Below are positions 21,946 through 29,961 of a stretch of DNA of 64,000 nucleotides, in pieces. Position numbers and translations under genes: made by a program. This stretch comes from Mixta intestinalis (GTDB lineage: Bacteria; Pseudomonadota; Gammaproteobacteria; Enterobacterales; Enterobacteriaceae), in assembly GCF_009914055.1 (NCBI RefSeq), contig NZ_CP028271.1, positions 1,674,001 to 1,738,000 on the forward strand, in the 5' to 3' direction. Position 1 is the stretch's first letter; each line of letters starts with the position of its first letter. The notes below the pieces were generated by a model that made no database searches, was not told where the DNA came from, and saw nothing but the letters and a program-made list of their open reading frames with translations.

Positions 21946-21974
21946 TTGTCACAAACCTTCGGTTATTCTAAATT
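21946..21974 (+). promoter_or_regulatory. early promoter of the recombination operon
   Basis: TTGTCA (21946-21951), 17-bp spacer, TAAATT (21969-21974). Operator 4 covers the spacer and -10, so repressor would block it; it is the counterpart of lambda pL. Confidence 0.6.
21958..21971. promoter_or_regulatory. immunity operator 4
   Basis: TTCGGTTATTCTAA, related to TTAGG-N4-CCTAA, overlapping the early promoter. Confidence 0.5.
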
Positions 21975-22254
21975 AATCCCATCGACAGCAATCACGGCTC
22001 AGTGATTACTCAGCAAATGTTCCGCCAGCCGGGCGTAACGGCACGCTCTTTAACAATTTGGTTTTCTGCCCTTAGTGGGCTTCGGGGTGTGGTGAGGTGT
22101 GCTTAAGCAAGCTGCAGCGCCGGTCGACGCAAAGACCAGTAAATCGACTGTGTCACAGCTACTGGTGACCAATACAAAAACAGAGCGGCTGGAAATAAGC
22201 GAGTTAGCGCCTCGGTGTCTCATCGCACCACCGAAGCTTATTACAGGAGGAAAT

Positions 22255-22455
22255 ATGCAGTTTTACGGAACAACACACCTGCCACGCGACAACGTGCAAC
22301 CAGGAATGCTGGTACGCCACAAAGGCCGCACATGGCGCGCTTCTGCAAACGTGATGCAGGGGCTGTATCTGGATTCGCTGGCAGTGAAAACGCGGGTTAC
22401 TGATGAGCTGATCGAGGTCTGTCTTGATCATCGCGGGCAACCCGCAACGCATTAA
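22255..22455 (+). CDS. small early phage protein, 66 aa
   Basis: 66 residues from ATG 22255 behind AGGAGGA, which fixes the start. MQFYGTTHLPRDNVQPGMLV, then RHKGRTWRASANVMQGLYLD, suggests a small beta-rich protein. No family recognised. First gene of the rightward early operon, followed at once by a terminator. Confidence 0.65.
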   Translation: MQFYGTTHLPRDNVQPGMLVRHKGRTWRASANVMQGLYLDSLAVKTRVTDELIEVCLDHRGQPATH

Positions 22456-22461
22456 GAAAAA

Positions 22462-22482
22462 ACCCGCCGAAGCGGGTCTTTA
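22462..22482 (+). terminator. early intrinsic terminator
   Basis: ACCCGC-CGAA-GCGGGT followed by CTTT, six bases after the stop of the first early gene. The T-run is short, so it is probably partial or subject to antitermination. Confidence 0.6.
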
Positions 22483-22571
22483 ATCCGGCTGACCGTCGAA
22501 AGCAAGCCGGAACAACGCCAGGCGGCATTGCACAGAGCCTGGATATTACAACCAGTTTCAGGAAATCGCAA

Positions 22572-22862
22572 ATGAACGCATACATGATTCAGGAGCGCCA
22601 TAAAGAACAGTTGGACGCTGGCGAACAGGCCGAAGCTCAGCGCATGGCGCGCATTGATAGCCTGGCGGCAGACATTGCCGACAAATACCCGGAAACGGCG
22701 ACAGAGTTTGCAGCGATGCATAACCTGCCGATCGAGCAACGTCTGTTTATGCGCAGCGACAAAGCCCAGGACGCATACGCTGAATTTGTTGACCAGCTGG
22801 CGCGCCTGCAAGCGGAGGAACTCGACAGCCTCATTCAGATCGGGTTCATGGAGGCCGTCTGA
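22572..22862 (+). CDS. early phage protein, 96 aa, helical
   Basis: 96 residues, acidic and helical throughout (QLDAGEQAEAQRMARIDSLA, FVDQLARLQAEELDSLIQIG). AGGA precedes the ATG. It ends on the A of the next start (TGATG). No named family. The association with exonuclease VIII/RecT genes suggests a recombination accessory or a nuclease inhibitor, unproven. Confidence 0.6.
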   Translation: MNAYMIQERHKEQLDAGEQAEAQRMARIDSLAADIADKYPETATEFAAMHNLPIEQRLFMRSDKAQDAYAEFVDQLARLQAEELDSLIQIGFMEAV

Positions 22863-23685
22863 TGGAGCCAGGCGTTTACTTCAACCTCAGCAACGCTGAT
22901 TACCACGCCGGGTCCGGCGTGAGTAAATCGCAGCTGGACATGGTGGCGCTTAGTCCGGCGCTACTGCGGTGGCAGGAATCCGCGCCGGTGGATGAAGAAA
23001 AATTACAGGCGCTGGACATGGGCACAGCCCTTCACTGCCTGTTGCTGGAGCCTGACGAGTTTGATAAGCGCTTCATCGTGGCACCAACATTCAACCGGCG
23101 AACCACAGCGGGTAAAGCGGCTGAAGCTGAGTTTCTTACTGAGTGTAGGGGCATGGGCATGACTGTCATGGATGCCGAACAGGGACGGAAGCTGAAACTG
23201 ATGCGCGACAGCGCACTCGCCCATCCCGCGGCGCGCTGGCTGCTCGAGGCTGAGGGGCATTGTGAAGCATCGCTTTACTGGAACGATGACGAGACAGGCG
23301 AACTGTGCCGCATCCGGCCTGACAAATTCCTGAAATGGCAGCCTGTGGTTATTGATGTGAAGAAAGTGGCTGACATGGCCCGCTTTGCGACACACGTCGC
23401 CGAGTTCCGCTATCACGTCCAGGACGCGTTCTATCGCGAAGGTTTTCAGCAGCAACGCACTACGCCGAATATCCTCTTTTCGTTTTTATCGCGGTTAGCG
23501 AGTCGATCGATTGTGGTCGCTACCCCGTCCGTGTATTCCAGCTCAGCGAAGACGACGTGGCCGCAGGCTATGACGCGTTCCGGCGCGATCTGCGCGCTTA
23601 CCACGAGTGCCGCGAAACGGATAACTGGGGAGGCATTGAAGAGATTACGCGCCCGGAATGGGCCAAAAGAAAGGATCTGTTATGA
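22862..23685 (+). pseudogene. exonuclease VIII-like (RecE C-terminal type) nuclease, frameshifted
   Basis: Reads as a PD-(D/E)XK exonuclease: MEPGVYFNLSNADYHAGSG, GTALHCLLLEPDEFDKRFIV, CRIRPDKFLKWQPVVIDVKK with the catalytic D...DxK, then HVQDAFYREGFQQQ. About position 23455 the frame breaks. The correct C-terminus (HYAEYPLFVFIAVSESIDCG, VRVFQLSEDDVAAGYDAFRR) continues in the next frame and stops at 23685, in ATGA overlap with recT. One missing base between 23450 and 23458 explains it. The frame as it stands runs on to 23692 with a nonsense tail. The catalytic core is upstream of the break. Confidence 0.75.
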
Positions 23686-24563
23686 GCAATGAAATTATCC
23701 AGGCGCCGGTTAATGAGGCTGACACCAAAGCAGCCATTTTCAGCCCGACCGGCCTGCAAAAGCTGCATGCGTTCGCCGAGGTCATGGCAATGGGCAAAGC
23801 TACCGTACCAGCACACCTGTCCGGTAAACCGGCTGACTGTCTGGCAGTAGCACTACAGGCAGCACAATGGGGCATGAATCCCTACGCTGTGGCGCAAAAA
23901 ACACATCTGGTTAACGGCACCCTGGGCTATGAGGCACAGCTGGTAAACGCAGTGATCACCAGTTCTACCGCCGTCCAGGGCCGCTTTAAATACGAATACG
24001 GCGGGCCGTGGGATAAATTTCGCCCCGGCGAAAAAAACCCGGCAGCAGAAAAAGGGCTGTGCGTCCGCGTTGGCGCGGTGCTGCGCGGCGAAACAGAGAT
24101 TACCTGGGGCGAGCCTCTGTATATGGAGTTCGTTACAACGCGCAATTCACCACTCTGGAAAACGGCGCCGAAACAGCAACTAGCGTATCTGGCCGTCAAA
24201 TACTGGGCGCGCCTCTACTGCCCTGACGTGATCCTGGGCGTCTATACCCCGGACGAATTCGAGCCTTCACAGCGCGCTGAACGCGACGTCACCCCGGCAC
24301 GTTCCCGGCAGGAATTAAACAACCTGATCAACAGCAAACCGCAGCCGGAACACGAAATTAACGCAGAAGCCAGCCCACCGCAGCGCACGCCGGACGAATT
24401 ACTGGCTGATTTCACTGAGGCAGCAAGCAAAGCCAAAGATGTCGCGGAGCTGGATAAGTGCTACCGCTACGCGGCCCGGCTGCTGGCAGCGGATACAGAA
24501 CGCCTGAGCGCGGCGACAGACGTTTACCAGATCCGCAAAGATGAAATGCAGGGGGCGGTGTGA
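23682..24563 (+). CDS. recT: RecT single-strand annealing recombinase
   Basis: 293 residues from ATG 23682, overlapping the end of the exonuclease gene. RecT-family blocks include CLAVALQAAQWGMNPYAVAQ, NGTLGYEAQLVNAVITSSTA, and AVKYWARLYCPDVILGVYTP with the terminal D-E acidic pair. RecT binds the 3' strand left by exonuclease VIII and anneals it to homologous DNA. The C-terminal 90 residues are variable and Glu/Ala-rich. Confidence 0.92.
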   Translation: MSNEIIQAPVNEADTKAAIFSPTGLQKLHAFAEVMAMGKATVPAHLSGKPADCLAVALQAAQWGMNPYAVAQKTHLVNGTLGYEAQLVNAVITSSTAVQGRFKYEYGGPWDKFRPGEKNPAAEKGLCVRVGAVLRGETEITWGEPLYMEFVTTRNSPLWKTAPKQQLAYLAVKYWARLYCPDVILGVYTPDEFEPSQRAERDVTPARSRQELNNLINSKPQPEHEINAEASPPQRTPDELLADFTEAASKAKDVAELDKCYRYAARLLAADTERLSAATDVYQIRKDEMQGAV

Positions 24564-24724
24564 ACCACAGCAAAGACGCAATCCGGGTCGGGCGCATCGC
24601 CCTTCCCTACAGTCGCAAGGAACGCGGCTGGGTAACGCCATCGGGAAAAGTTATTCGCAATCCTCTTCGGGCTCAGCGAGCGGCAGAACTAATCAACGAC
24701 GTAGTGAACAGACCAAGGAGATAA
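24560..24724 (+). CDS. DUF4222-like small protein, 54 aa, GTG start
   Basis: 54 residues read directly: GTG start overlapping the recT stop by four bases (GTGA), NHSKDAIRVGRIALPYSRKE, then RGWVTPSGKVIRNPLRAQRA. The ERRGWVTPxGxxIxNPLxAQ pattern is that of DUF4222 proteins of lambdoid phages. Function unknown. It ends two bases before the GTG of the methylase gene. Confidence 0.7.
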   Translation: MNHSKDAIRVGRIALPYSRKERGWVTPSGKVIRNPLRAQRAAELINDVVNRPRR

Positions 24725-24726
24725 AC

Positions 24727-25287
24727 GTGGCTGATTATGGAGGCAGTAACACCCCCATAGAACAACGCGACTGCTGGCGCACGCCACCGGAGATATTTGC
24801 AGCGCTGAATGCAGAATTCAACTTCCAGCTTGACGCAGCGGCCAGCGAACATAACACGCTCTGCCCGTTTTTCATCACCGAACAACAGAATGCCCTGACA
24901 ACAGACTGGTCTGCGGCAATGGCCTATGGCGGCGGGTATGTGTGGCTCAATCCACCATATAGCGACATCGGCCCATTTGTCCGTAAAGCGGCTGACGAAA
25001 AAACGTTTGCGGGCCTGGGTTGCGTGATGCTCGTTCCGTCCGATCCGTCAGTCGGCTGGTTCAAGGAGGCAGAGGAAACGGCCAGCGAAATCAGACTAAT
25101 TACCGGCGGCAGGCTGGCATTCGTTAACCCGATTACAGGTAAGCCGGTTGGCGGCAACAGCAAAGGCTCATGCCTGCTGATCTGGCATCCGTGGCCACGT
25201 ACTCACTGCCGCATTTCGACAGTACGCCGCGATGCCCTGATGTCGTACGGCACCAAATTATTAGCCAGCAAGGAACACGCCGCGTGA
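24727..25287 (+). CDS. phage DNA N-6-adenine methyltransferase
   Basis: 186 residues from GTG 24727 behind AAGGAG. Catalytic motif NPPY (VWLNPPYSDIGPF), N-terminal CWRTPPEIFAALNAEFNFQL with DAAASEHN, and VMLVPSDPSVGWF are typical of the phage Dam family (about 170-190 residues). It methylates adenine, probably in GATC, protecting phage DNA from restriction or mimicking host methylation. A longer reading frame upstream overlaps recT and is not real. Confidence 0.88.
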   Translation: MADYGGSNTPIEQRDCWRTPPEIFAALNAEFNFQLDAAASEHNTLCPFFITEQQNALTTDWSAAMAYGGGYVWLNPPYSDIGPFVRKAADEKTFAGLGCVMLVPSDPSVGWFKEAEETASEIRLITGGRLAFVNPITGKPVGGNSKGSCLLIWHPWPRTHCRISTVRRDALMSYGTKLLASKEHAA

Positions 25288-25324
25288 CGCCCGAAACAGC
25301 AAACGCGCTGCGACAGGAGAAATT

Positions 25325-25438
25325 ATGGAATTGATGATTGGAATAACGATCGGGCTGTTTATCGGCATGGCGTCAGGTGTAGCAGCAGTGATTTTGATTG
25401 CAATGGCAGGCAATGAACTGAAGGGACAACAGCAATGA
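25325..25438 (+). CDS. small single-span membrane protein, 37 aa
   Basis: 37 residues: MELMIGITIGLFIGMASGVA then AVILIAMAGNELKGQQQ, one Gly-rich membrane helix with a short charged end. The start has AGGAG eight bases upstream, and the stop overlaps the next start (ATGA), so it fits the operon's coupled layout. Function unknown. Confidence 0.6.
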   Translation: MELMIGITIGLFIGMASGVAAVILIAMAGNELKGQQQ

Positions 25439-25896
25439 CTGACATTACAGAATTAACAAAACGTATGCGCGAAGCGGCAGAGAAATGCATTGAGCAGGAG
25501 CCGTTAAAACTCGTCGAATATCACGGAAAATTATATCTGCGCAATAAATCCGGTATTGTTTTTACAGTGTCCTGTGATGCGTCAAATCCCGATTTCACAG
25601 CTGAAAATGAAAATTACGCACGATTAGCTGAATCGGTTAGCGCAAATAACGCTATCGCGCTACTCGACGCCCTGTCGCAACGTGACGCGCAGATAGCTGA
25701 ATTACGCGAGCAGATAGCAGAGTTGCGCGAGCAAGAGATTAAACCCGCTGGAATGCAATTCATTACTGAGGCTATCGGCGCTCATGGCTATATCGTGGGA
25801 TGCATGCGGCAAAACAGACCTGATTTAGCCCTGGAAGAATCATTGAAGTGGGTGAAGGTATTCGGGCAAGCCGCTGAGCTGATGGAGGGGAAATGA
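25435..25896 (+). CDS. Ead/Ea22-like early phage protein
   Basis: 153 residues starting MTDITELTKRMREAAEKCIE. The opening and the coiled-coil repeat QIAELREQIAELREQE (about 83-99) with NNAIALLDALSQRDAQ are typical of Ead/Ea22 proteins, common and variable in the early right-of-int region of lambdoid phages. Function unknown. Coupled by ATGA overlaps on both sides. Confidence 0.7.
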   Translation: MTDITELTKRMREAAEKCIEQEPLKLVEYHGKLYLRNKSGIVFTVSCDASNPDFTAENENYARLAESVSANNAIALLDALSQRDAQIAELREQIAELREQEIKPAGMQFITEAIGAHGYIVGCMRQNRPDLALEESLKWVKVFGQAAELMEGK

Positions 25897-26096
25897 TGGC
25901 TAAACGCATAAGTAATCGAATTGCCCGCCGTACGCTCGGAATGACGCACTGGCACAGTAATACACGAATCATGACGCGCTCAGGTGCATTAGTGCAGGTT
26001 CACGCATCTCGTCGGCAGGCCAGGCGTAATATCCGCGAATGCGAAATATTAAACGCATGGACTGGACTCATTGAAAGCGCCAGGGAGGGGAAATGA
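25893..26096 (+). CDS. small basic phage protein, 67 aa
   Basis: 67 residues, strongly basic (RISNRIARRTLGMTHWHSNT, HASRRQARRNIRECEILNAW). Starts within an ATGA overlap and ends the same way. Likely nucleic-acid binding by charge; no family recognised. Confidence 0.55.
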   Translation: MMAKRISNRIARRTLGMTHWHSNTRIMTRSGALVQVHASRRQARRNIRECEILNAWTGLIESAREGK

Positions 26097-26566
26097 TGGA
26101 CATTCAGAATTTAATCAAGCACGAAATTGGCGATTTTTTTGCGGGATTCGGTGGGCTGGGTGAGCCGGATATTTATAACGGTGATGCACAGCGCGAACTG
26201 ACACGGCGAATTTTGCCTATCGTTGCAGAGCTACAGCAGCGAGTCGAGAAAGCCGAGACGACGCTGACAGAGCTGGCGCAGCAGGAGCCGGTTGCAGTAC
26301 CTGACCACATCACGTATGTGAAAAATTTAGACATGGGCCTGGGGTGGGCTAATGATGACAACTCGCCGATATCCCACACTGCGAGAATTCTAGCGACTGA
26401 ACTAAAATTCTGGCGCAGCAAGCCGCTATTCACCCGCCCCGCGCCGCCAGCGCCGTTTGTTGTGAGGTTGTCGGAACACGGGTTTATGTCCAACGGCAAT
26501 CCAGGCTGGGAATGTAATGATGTGCGTGCGGCAATCAAAGCAGCTGGCGGAGAGGTGGCAGAATGA
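26093..26566 (+). CDS. early phage protein, 157 aa, mosaic of ead type
   Basis: 157 residues. The N-terminal part is unlike known families. The middle (QQRVEKAETTLTELAQQEPV, AVPDHITYVKNLDMG) and the C-terminal EHGFMSNGNPGWECNDVRAA are shared building blocks of early-region phage proteins. Coupled to its neighbours by ATGA overlaps. Function unknown. Confidence 0.6.
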   Translation: MMDIQNLIKHEIGDFFAGFGGLGEPDIYNGDAQRELTRRILPIVAELQQRVEKAETTLTELAQQEPVAVPDHITYVKNLDMGLGWANDDNSPISHTARILATELKFWRSKPLFTRPAPPAPFVVRLSEHGFMSNGNPGWECNDVRAAIKAAGGEVAE

Positions 26567-26928
26567 AAATGACCAATGAGAAACGACAGGCGCTGATTAA
26601 ACAGCTACAGGGTTATATCGATAACATAGATGATGGGTATGATGTTTTTGTTCCGCAAAGTGAATTCAGGCATATTGCAAAAATCGCCCTGGCTGCGTTA
26701 ACCGCTGAGCCGGTGAAGGTGCCGGATGATAATCTGGCACGACAGACGTTTGAGAAGCACGTCAGAACCCATTATCAGTATCCAATGCTGGAACGTCACC
26801 CAGAAGGAGATGATCTGAGGGCTGGTGAATACAGAGAGATAGATCGGCAAAGGGAATGGGAAGGCTGGCTTTTGTCGTGGAGCGCCTGCCGCGCTGAAGT
26901 GCTGAGGCTAAATAAAGCGCGGTCATAA
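26563..26928 (+). CDS. early phage protein, 121 aa, ead type
   Basis: 121 residues, starting MKMTNEKRQALIKQLQGYID. The C-terminal QREWEGWLLSWSACRAEVLR resembles the conserved end of early-region proteins with FEGWLSAW-type motifs. It is the last gene of the coupled run before xis. Function unknown. Confidence 0.6.
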   Translation: MKMTNEKRQALIKQLQGYIDNIDDGYDVFVPQSEFRHIAKIALAALTAEPVKVPDDNLARQTFEKHVRTHYQYPMLERHPEGDDLRAGEYREIDRQREWEGWLLSWSACRAEVLRLNKARS

Positions 26929-27001
26929 CGGATAGTGATATTTAAAATTCAGTTTAGATATGCGGCCAGTGTTAAAATGCTGGCCGGTCGTGAGGTGAAT
27001 A

Positions 27002-27280
27002 ATGCAGATAACTCTGACTGAATGGGCGGATAACCATTACACAACTCCGCCTAATATAAATACCCTGCGGCGCTGGGCGCGAAACGGTAATTTTTATCCA
27101 CCACCGGAAAAACACGGGAGACAATATTATATAGACCCGAATGCAATTTACGTAAAACCCAATGATTTAATGCTGGGAATGAAAATAAAAAAATCTCAAA
27201 GCGATTTACCAGCAAAAAATGACTTTATGAGAAAAGTGATTCGTGACACGGAAAAGAAAGTACGACGCCAATCTGCCTAA
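27002..27280 (+). CDS. xis: excisionase (lambda Xis type)
   Basis: 92 residues. The N-terminal winged helix, ITLTEWADNHYTTPPNINTL, RRWARNGNFYPPPEKHGRQY, is close to lambda Xis: the TPP...L.RW.R.G pattern and the YY..P end. It binds and bends attR to direct excision. It overlaps the int gene by 38 bases as in lambda. A hairpin (GGCCAG...CTGGCC, 26961-26984) sits before it. Confidence 0.88.
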   Translation: MQITLTEWADNHYTTPPNINTLRRWARNGNFYPPPEKHGRQYYIDPNAIYVKPNDLMLGMKIKKSQSDLPAKNDFMRKVIRDTEKKVRRQSA

Positions 27281-28349
27281 AAATCTGACGTACAGAAAGC
27301 AACGGAATGCTTTCTATTGGCGCAATCCGGTTACCGGGAAAGAAATTTCTCTAGGAAATTTAGCTCGTAGAGATGCGATTGCTCAGGCGATAGAGGCAAA
27401 TCATTACATTGAGCAAAATTACTCCCCTGTCGCATTACTGGAAAAAATAAAAAATGAGAAGGATATAATTCTCTGCGAGTGGATAGAGAAATATGATGAT
27501 TTATTGAACCGGCGAAATCTTGCAAATAACACGTATAAAATACGAAGAAATCAGCTAAAGACTATCAATGAAAAAATGGGACATTTGGCTCTGAAAGAAA
27601 TTACGACGCGTCACATAGCTGAGTTCCTGGAAGAGTGGATTATTGCAGATAAAAAAACTATGGCTGGCGGTCTACGTTCAACGCTATCTGACATGTTCCG
27701 CGAAGCTGTTGTGGCGGGCCATATAGTAAGCAACCCTGTTACCCCCACAAGGGCCCCTAAAATCACAGTGCAGCGTTCGCGGTTAATCAATTTTGCACAA
27801 TACCAGACTATACGTGCAGCAGCTATACAGCAGCCCCGCTGGTTTGTGTTAGCTATGGATTTAGCTCTGGTAACCGGCCAGCGCCGGGAGGATATTGTTA
27901 ACATGCGATTCAGTGATATCCGTGAAAATCATTTGTACGTTGAACAGGGAAAAACGGGGGAGCGGATAGCGATCCCGCTGGCGTTGAAACTGAAACAGGC
28001 TGGCTTAACGCTAAGCGAAATCATTGAACGCTGCCGCACTATCAGGAAATCTGATTTTCTAATCAGCACCGGCATTCGAAAGAACAGCCCGGACGGTGCG
28101 ATGCATCCTGATAATTTAACGAAGCGGTTTGCTGATGCTCGCAAAGAGGCTGGTATTGTATCGGACACTCCACCTACGTTTCATGAAATCCGAAGCCTGG
28201 CCGGGCGCATGTACGAAGCTGAATATGGTAAGGCGTTTGCTCAGCAGTTGCTGGGGCATAAATCGGAGAAAATGACGGCTAAATATCTTGATTTACGCGA
28301 TGACAGTTTTACTTTAATAACGCCACCGGAGAAAAAGACCGGATATTGA
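27243..28349 (+). CDS. int: tyrosine-recombinase integrase (lambda Int type)
   Basis: 368 residues from GTG 27243. The N-terminal arm-binding domain (about 1-65) and core-binding domain (75-175) precede the catalytic domain with R214 (TGQRRED), H314-x-x-R317 (HEIRSLAG), H339 (LLGHKS) and nucleophile Y348 (TAKYLD). Length and layout match lambda Int. The stop lies 66 bases before the 3' end of sdsR, so the attachment site is between them or within sdsR. Confidence 0.95.
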   Translation: MTRKRKYDANLPKNLTYRKQRNAFYWRNPVTGKEISLGNLARRDAIAQAIEANHYIEQNYSPVALLEKIKNEKDIILCEWIEKYDDLLNRRNLANNTYKIRRNQLKTINEKMGHLALKEITTRHIAEFLEEWIIADKKTMAGGLRSTLSDMFREAVVAGHIVSNPVTPTRAPKITVQRSRLINFAQYQTIRAAAIQQPRWFVLAMDLALVTGQRREDIVNMRFSDIRENHLYVEQGKTGERIAIPLALKLKQAGLTLSEIIERCRTIRKSDFLISTGIRKNSPDGAMHPDNLTKRFADARKEAGIVSDTPPTFHEIRSLAGRMYEAEYGKAFAQQLLGHKSEKMTAKYLDLRDDSFTLITPPEKKTGY

Positions 28350-28351
28350 AA

Positions 28352-28380
28352 TTCGGACATATTTCGGACATTTTCGGACG
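28352..28380. repeat. direct repeats at the att end, likely Int arm sites
   Basis: TTCGGACAT at 28352-28360 and 28363-28371, and TTCGGACG at 28373-28380, three direct copies 11 and 10 bp apart, right after the int stop. The spacing of one helical turn suits arm-type binding by the Int N-terminal domain. Confidence 0.55.
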
Positions 28381-28414
28381 GGTGGCGCATAACATATTGA
28401 TTTTAAAAGAAAAC

Positions 28415-28515
28415 AAAAAAAGACCGAATACGAATCCTATATTCGGTCCAGGGAAATGGCTCTTGTGAGAGCCGTGCGCTAAAAGTTGGCATTGATGCAG
28501 GCGATGTCGCCTTGC
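28415..28515 (-). ncRNA. sdsR: SdsR (RyeB) small RNA
   Basis: About 101 bases matching the sigma-S-dependent RNA SdsR of enterobacteria: 5' GCAAGGCGA..., the core CTGCATCAATGCCAACTTTT and AGCGCACGGCTCTC, AGAGCCATTTCCCTGGACCG, and the terminator stem ACCGAATA/TATTCGGT with T7. It lies next to yebY as in E. coli. SdsR acts with Hfq on porin and mutS messages. The prophage integrase gene ends close to its 3' end, so the terminator region is at the integration junction. The antisense partner RyeA would run on the plus strand. Confidence 0.93.
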
Positions 28516-28522
28516 CTTATAA

Positions 28523-28529
28523 AGCATAG
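28523..28529 (-). promoter_or_regulatory. sdsR sigma-S-type -10 element
   Basis: CTATGCT on the minus strand ending eight bases before the SdsR 5' end, close to the CTATACT consensus of RpoS promoters. Confidence 0.7.
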
Positions 28530-28692
28530 AACAGGCGCACGTTTTTTCCAGCCGGATGTAGCGAGCGGCAAAGAAGAATTGAACTCTGTGATGCTAACGG
28601 CAGAACTTAGCCAGGGCGCTGTCTTTTAGCGCCACCTTTGACTACAGAGAAGCGGCGCGGAACAACCGCGCCAAAACAGATCGCTACGGAGG

Positions 28693-29034
28693 TTAGTTGC
28701 AGAGTTTTTCCGCCCGATCGAGGATAGGTTGCAGGCTGGCTTTTTCACCCGGACGCTGCGGATCGTCATTTTGAATCACTGCAATGGACTGCACCTGGGC
28801 CTGTCCTGCCGCCACCTTTTGCTCCGCTTTTTCATTCAGAGGATATTGCATCAGCGTGCTGGGATTAATAGCAAACAGCGCATGATCTTTGGTACAGGTG
28901 AGCATCACTTCTTCACGGTTAAACGGCCACTTATCTTTACCGATCTCAAAGCGGCTCACCGTGATCACCTCCGAAGCCGCCAGTGCGCTGCTACAACATC
29001 CCAGCGCCAGTGCCAGTCCAATAATTTTCTTCAT
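28693..29034 (-). CDS. yebY: YebY, periplasmic copper-operon protein
   Basis: 113 residues with a signal peptide (MKKIIGLALALGCCSSALAA). The mature part has VMLTCTKDHALFAINPSTLM and a C-terminal Cys, a conserved Cys pair of the DUF2511/YebY family. In E. coli, yobA-yebZ-yebY form an operon linked to copper handling. It is last in that operon here, 46 bases after yebZ. A GC-rich hairpin (28654-28672) follows its stop. Confidence 0.9.
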   Translation of the reverse strand: MKKIIGLALALGCCSSALAASEVITVSRFEIGKDKWPFNREEVMLTCTKDHALFAINPSTLMQYPLNEKAEQKVAAGQAQVQSIAVIQNDDPQRPGEKASLQPILDRAEKLCN

Positions 29035-29080
29035 TGCGTTACCTTATTGTCTTACTTGCGCCTGGCTTTCCAGGCCTTAT

Positions 29081-29959
29081 TTATTCGGGTTGGAGCGTTG
29101 CAAACAGGCTAACGATGACTACCACCGCAACAGCAAGCCATAGCTCAAACTGTGTTGCATGAACAAATCTCCGCTGTGCCTCACCGCCCGACTGTCGAAA
29201 ACGGGGCACCAGATAATAGCGATTAAACAACGCGGTGCAGACCATTATGCCTACCAGCCCAATTTTCAGCAGCAGCCACTGTCGGTATGGATTATCGATC
29301 GGTAGCGGCCAGCCGACAATAAAAGCGGTATTGATAATGCCGCTGATTAGCGTCAGCGCCACGGCCAGGTGTCCATAACGGGAGAAACGCATCATGGTGC
29401 ATATCGCTTCGCTGCGCCACGCAGGCTGTTGTGCATCGCGCATCAGCCACAACAGTGGCAACAGGCCACCAGCCCAGAAAGCCGCACCGGTTAAATGCAC
29501 CGCGTGGTTAATTCGCTGTACTACGCCGGGCCAGCCGTCCTGCATGGCGGCATGCCCCACCAGCGCCAGTGTACAAAGCTGAATCAGGCCGCAAAGCAGC
29601 AGCAAACGCTGACGCGTAGCGCCCCGTCCCGCCAGAGACAGACACGCCAGCAGCGCAAACAGCAGCTGCAGCTGCCAGGCCTGACCAAAACCGGTACTCA
29701 GCACGGCTCGCCAGATACTTAGCTGAAAAACATTATGCCAGTCGCCGCTCATCAACCCGGTCTGTGCCGCCAGTATAGCCAGCGCGCTAAGCAAAGAGAG
29801 CAGCGCACAGCCGCTCAGCAACGGCATGAAGCGCTGACCAGGCAGCGGTCGATAGCGACGCGGCGCCAGCAGCACGCTGTAAGAGGCGCTGCCCACCAGC
29901 AGCATCAGCGCACCAAAATGGAGCGCACGACAGAATATATAGACAGATTCCAGCGTCAT
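29081..29959 (-). CDS. yebZ: copper resistance protein CopD/YebZ
   Basis: 292 residues, inner-membrane protein with eight predicted membrane helices; His residues in YIFCRALHFGALMLLVGSAS, RINHAVHLTGAAFW and FVHATQFELW are the likely metal ligands. The CopD family partners the periplasmic CopC in copper import. Starts 2 bases after the yobA stop. Confidence 0.92.
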   Translation of the reverse strand: MTLESVYIFCRALHFGALMLLVGSASYSVLLAPRRYRPLPGQRFMPLLSGCALLSLLSALAILAAQTGLMSGDWHNVFQLSIWRAVLSTGFGQAWQLQLLFALLACLSLAGRGATRQRLLLLCGLIQLCTLALVGHAAMQDGWPGVVQRINHAVHLTGAAFWAGGLLPLLWLMRDAQQPAWRSEAICTMMRFSRYGHLAVALTLISGIINTAFIVGWPLPIDNPYRQWLLLKIGLVGIMVCTALFNRYYLVPRFRQSGGEAQRRFVHATQFELWLAVAVVVIVSLFATLQPE

Positions 29960-29961
29960 GA

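Larger units (their letters stand above)
21872..22254 (+). other. early rightward promoter and leader region without a gene
   Basis: 383 bases between the repressor and the first gene of the recombination operon. It holds operators 3 and 4 and a promoter (see separate entries), then a leader with the motif GCTCTTTAACAATTTGG found in similar places in enterobacterial phages. GC-rich hairpins such as GCCCTTAGTGGGC (22069-22081) could act in attenuation or antitermination. No coding sequence seen. Confidence 0.55.

Noticed and set aside
23440..23470. Programmed ribosomal frameshift in the exonuclease gene
   Set aside because: No slippery heptamer or downstream pseudoknot is evident at the break.
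28400..28530. tRNA gene as attachment site
   Set aside because: No cloverleaf or CCA-end sequence is present; the sequence matches SdsR instead.
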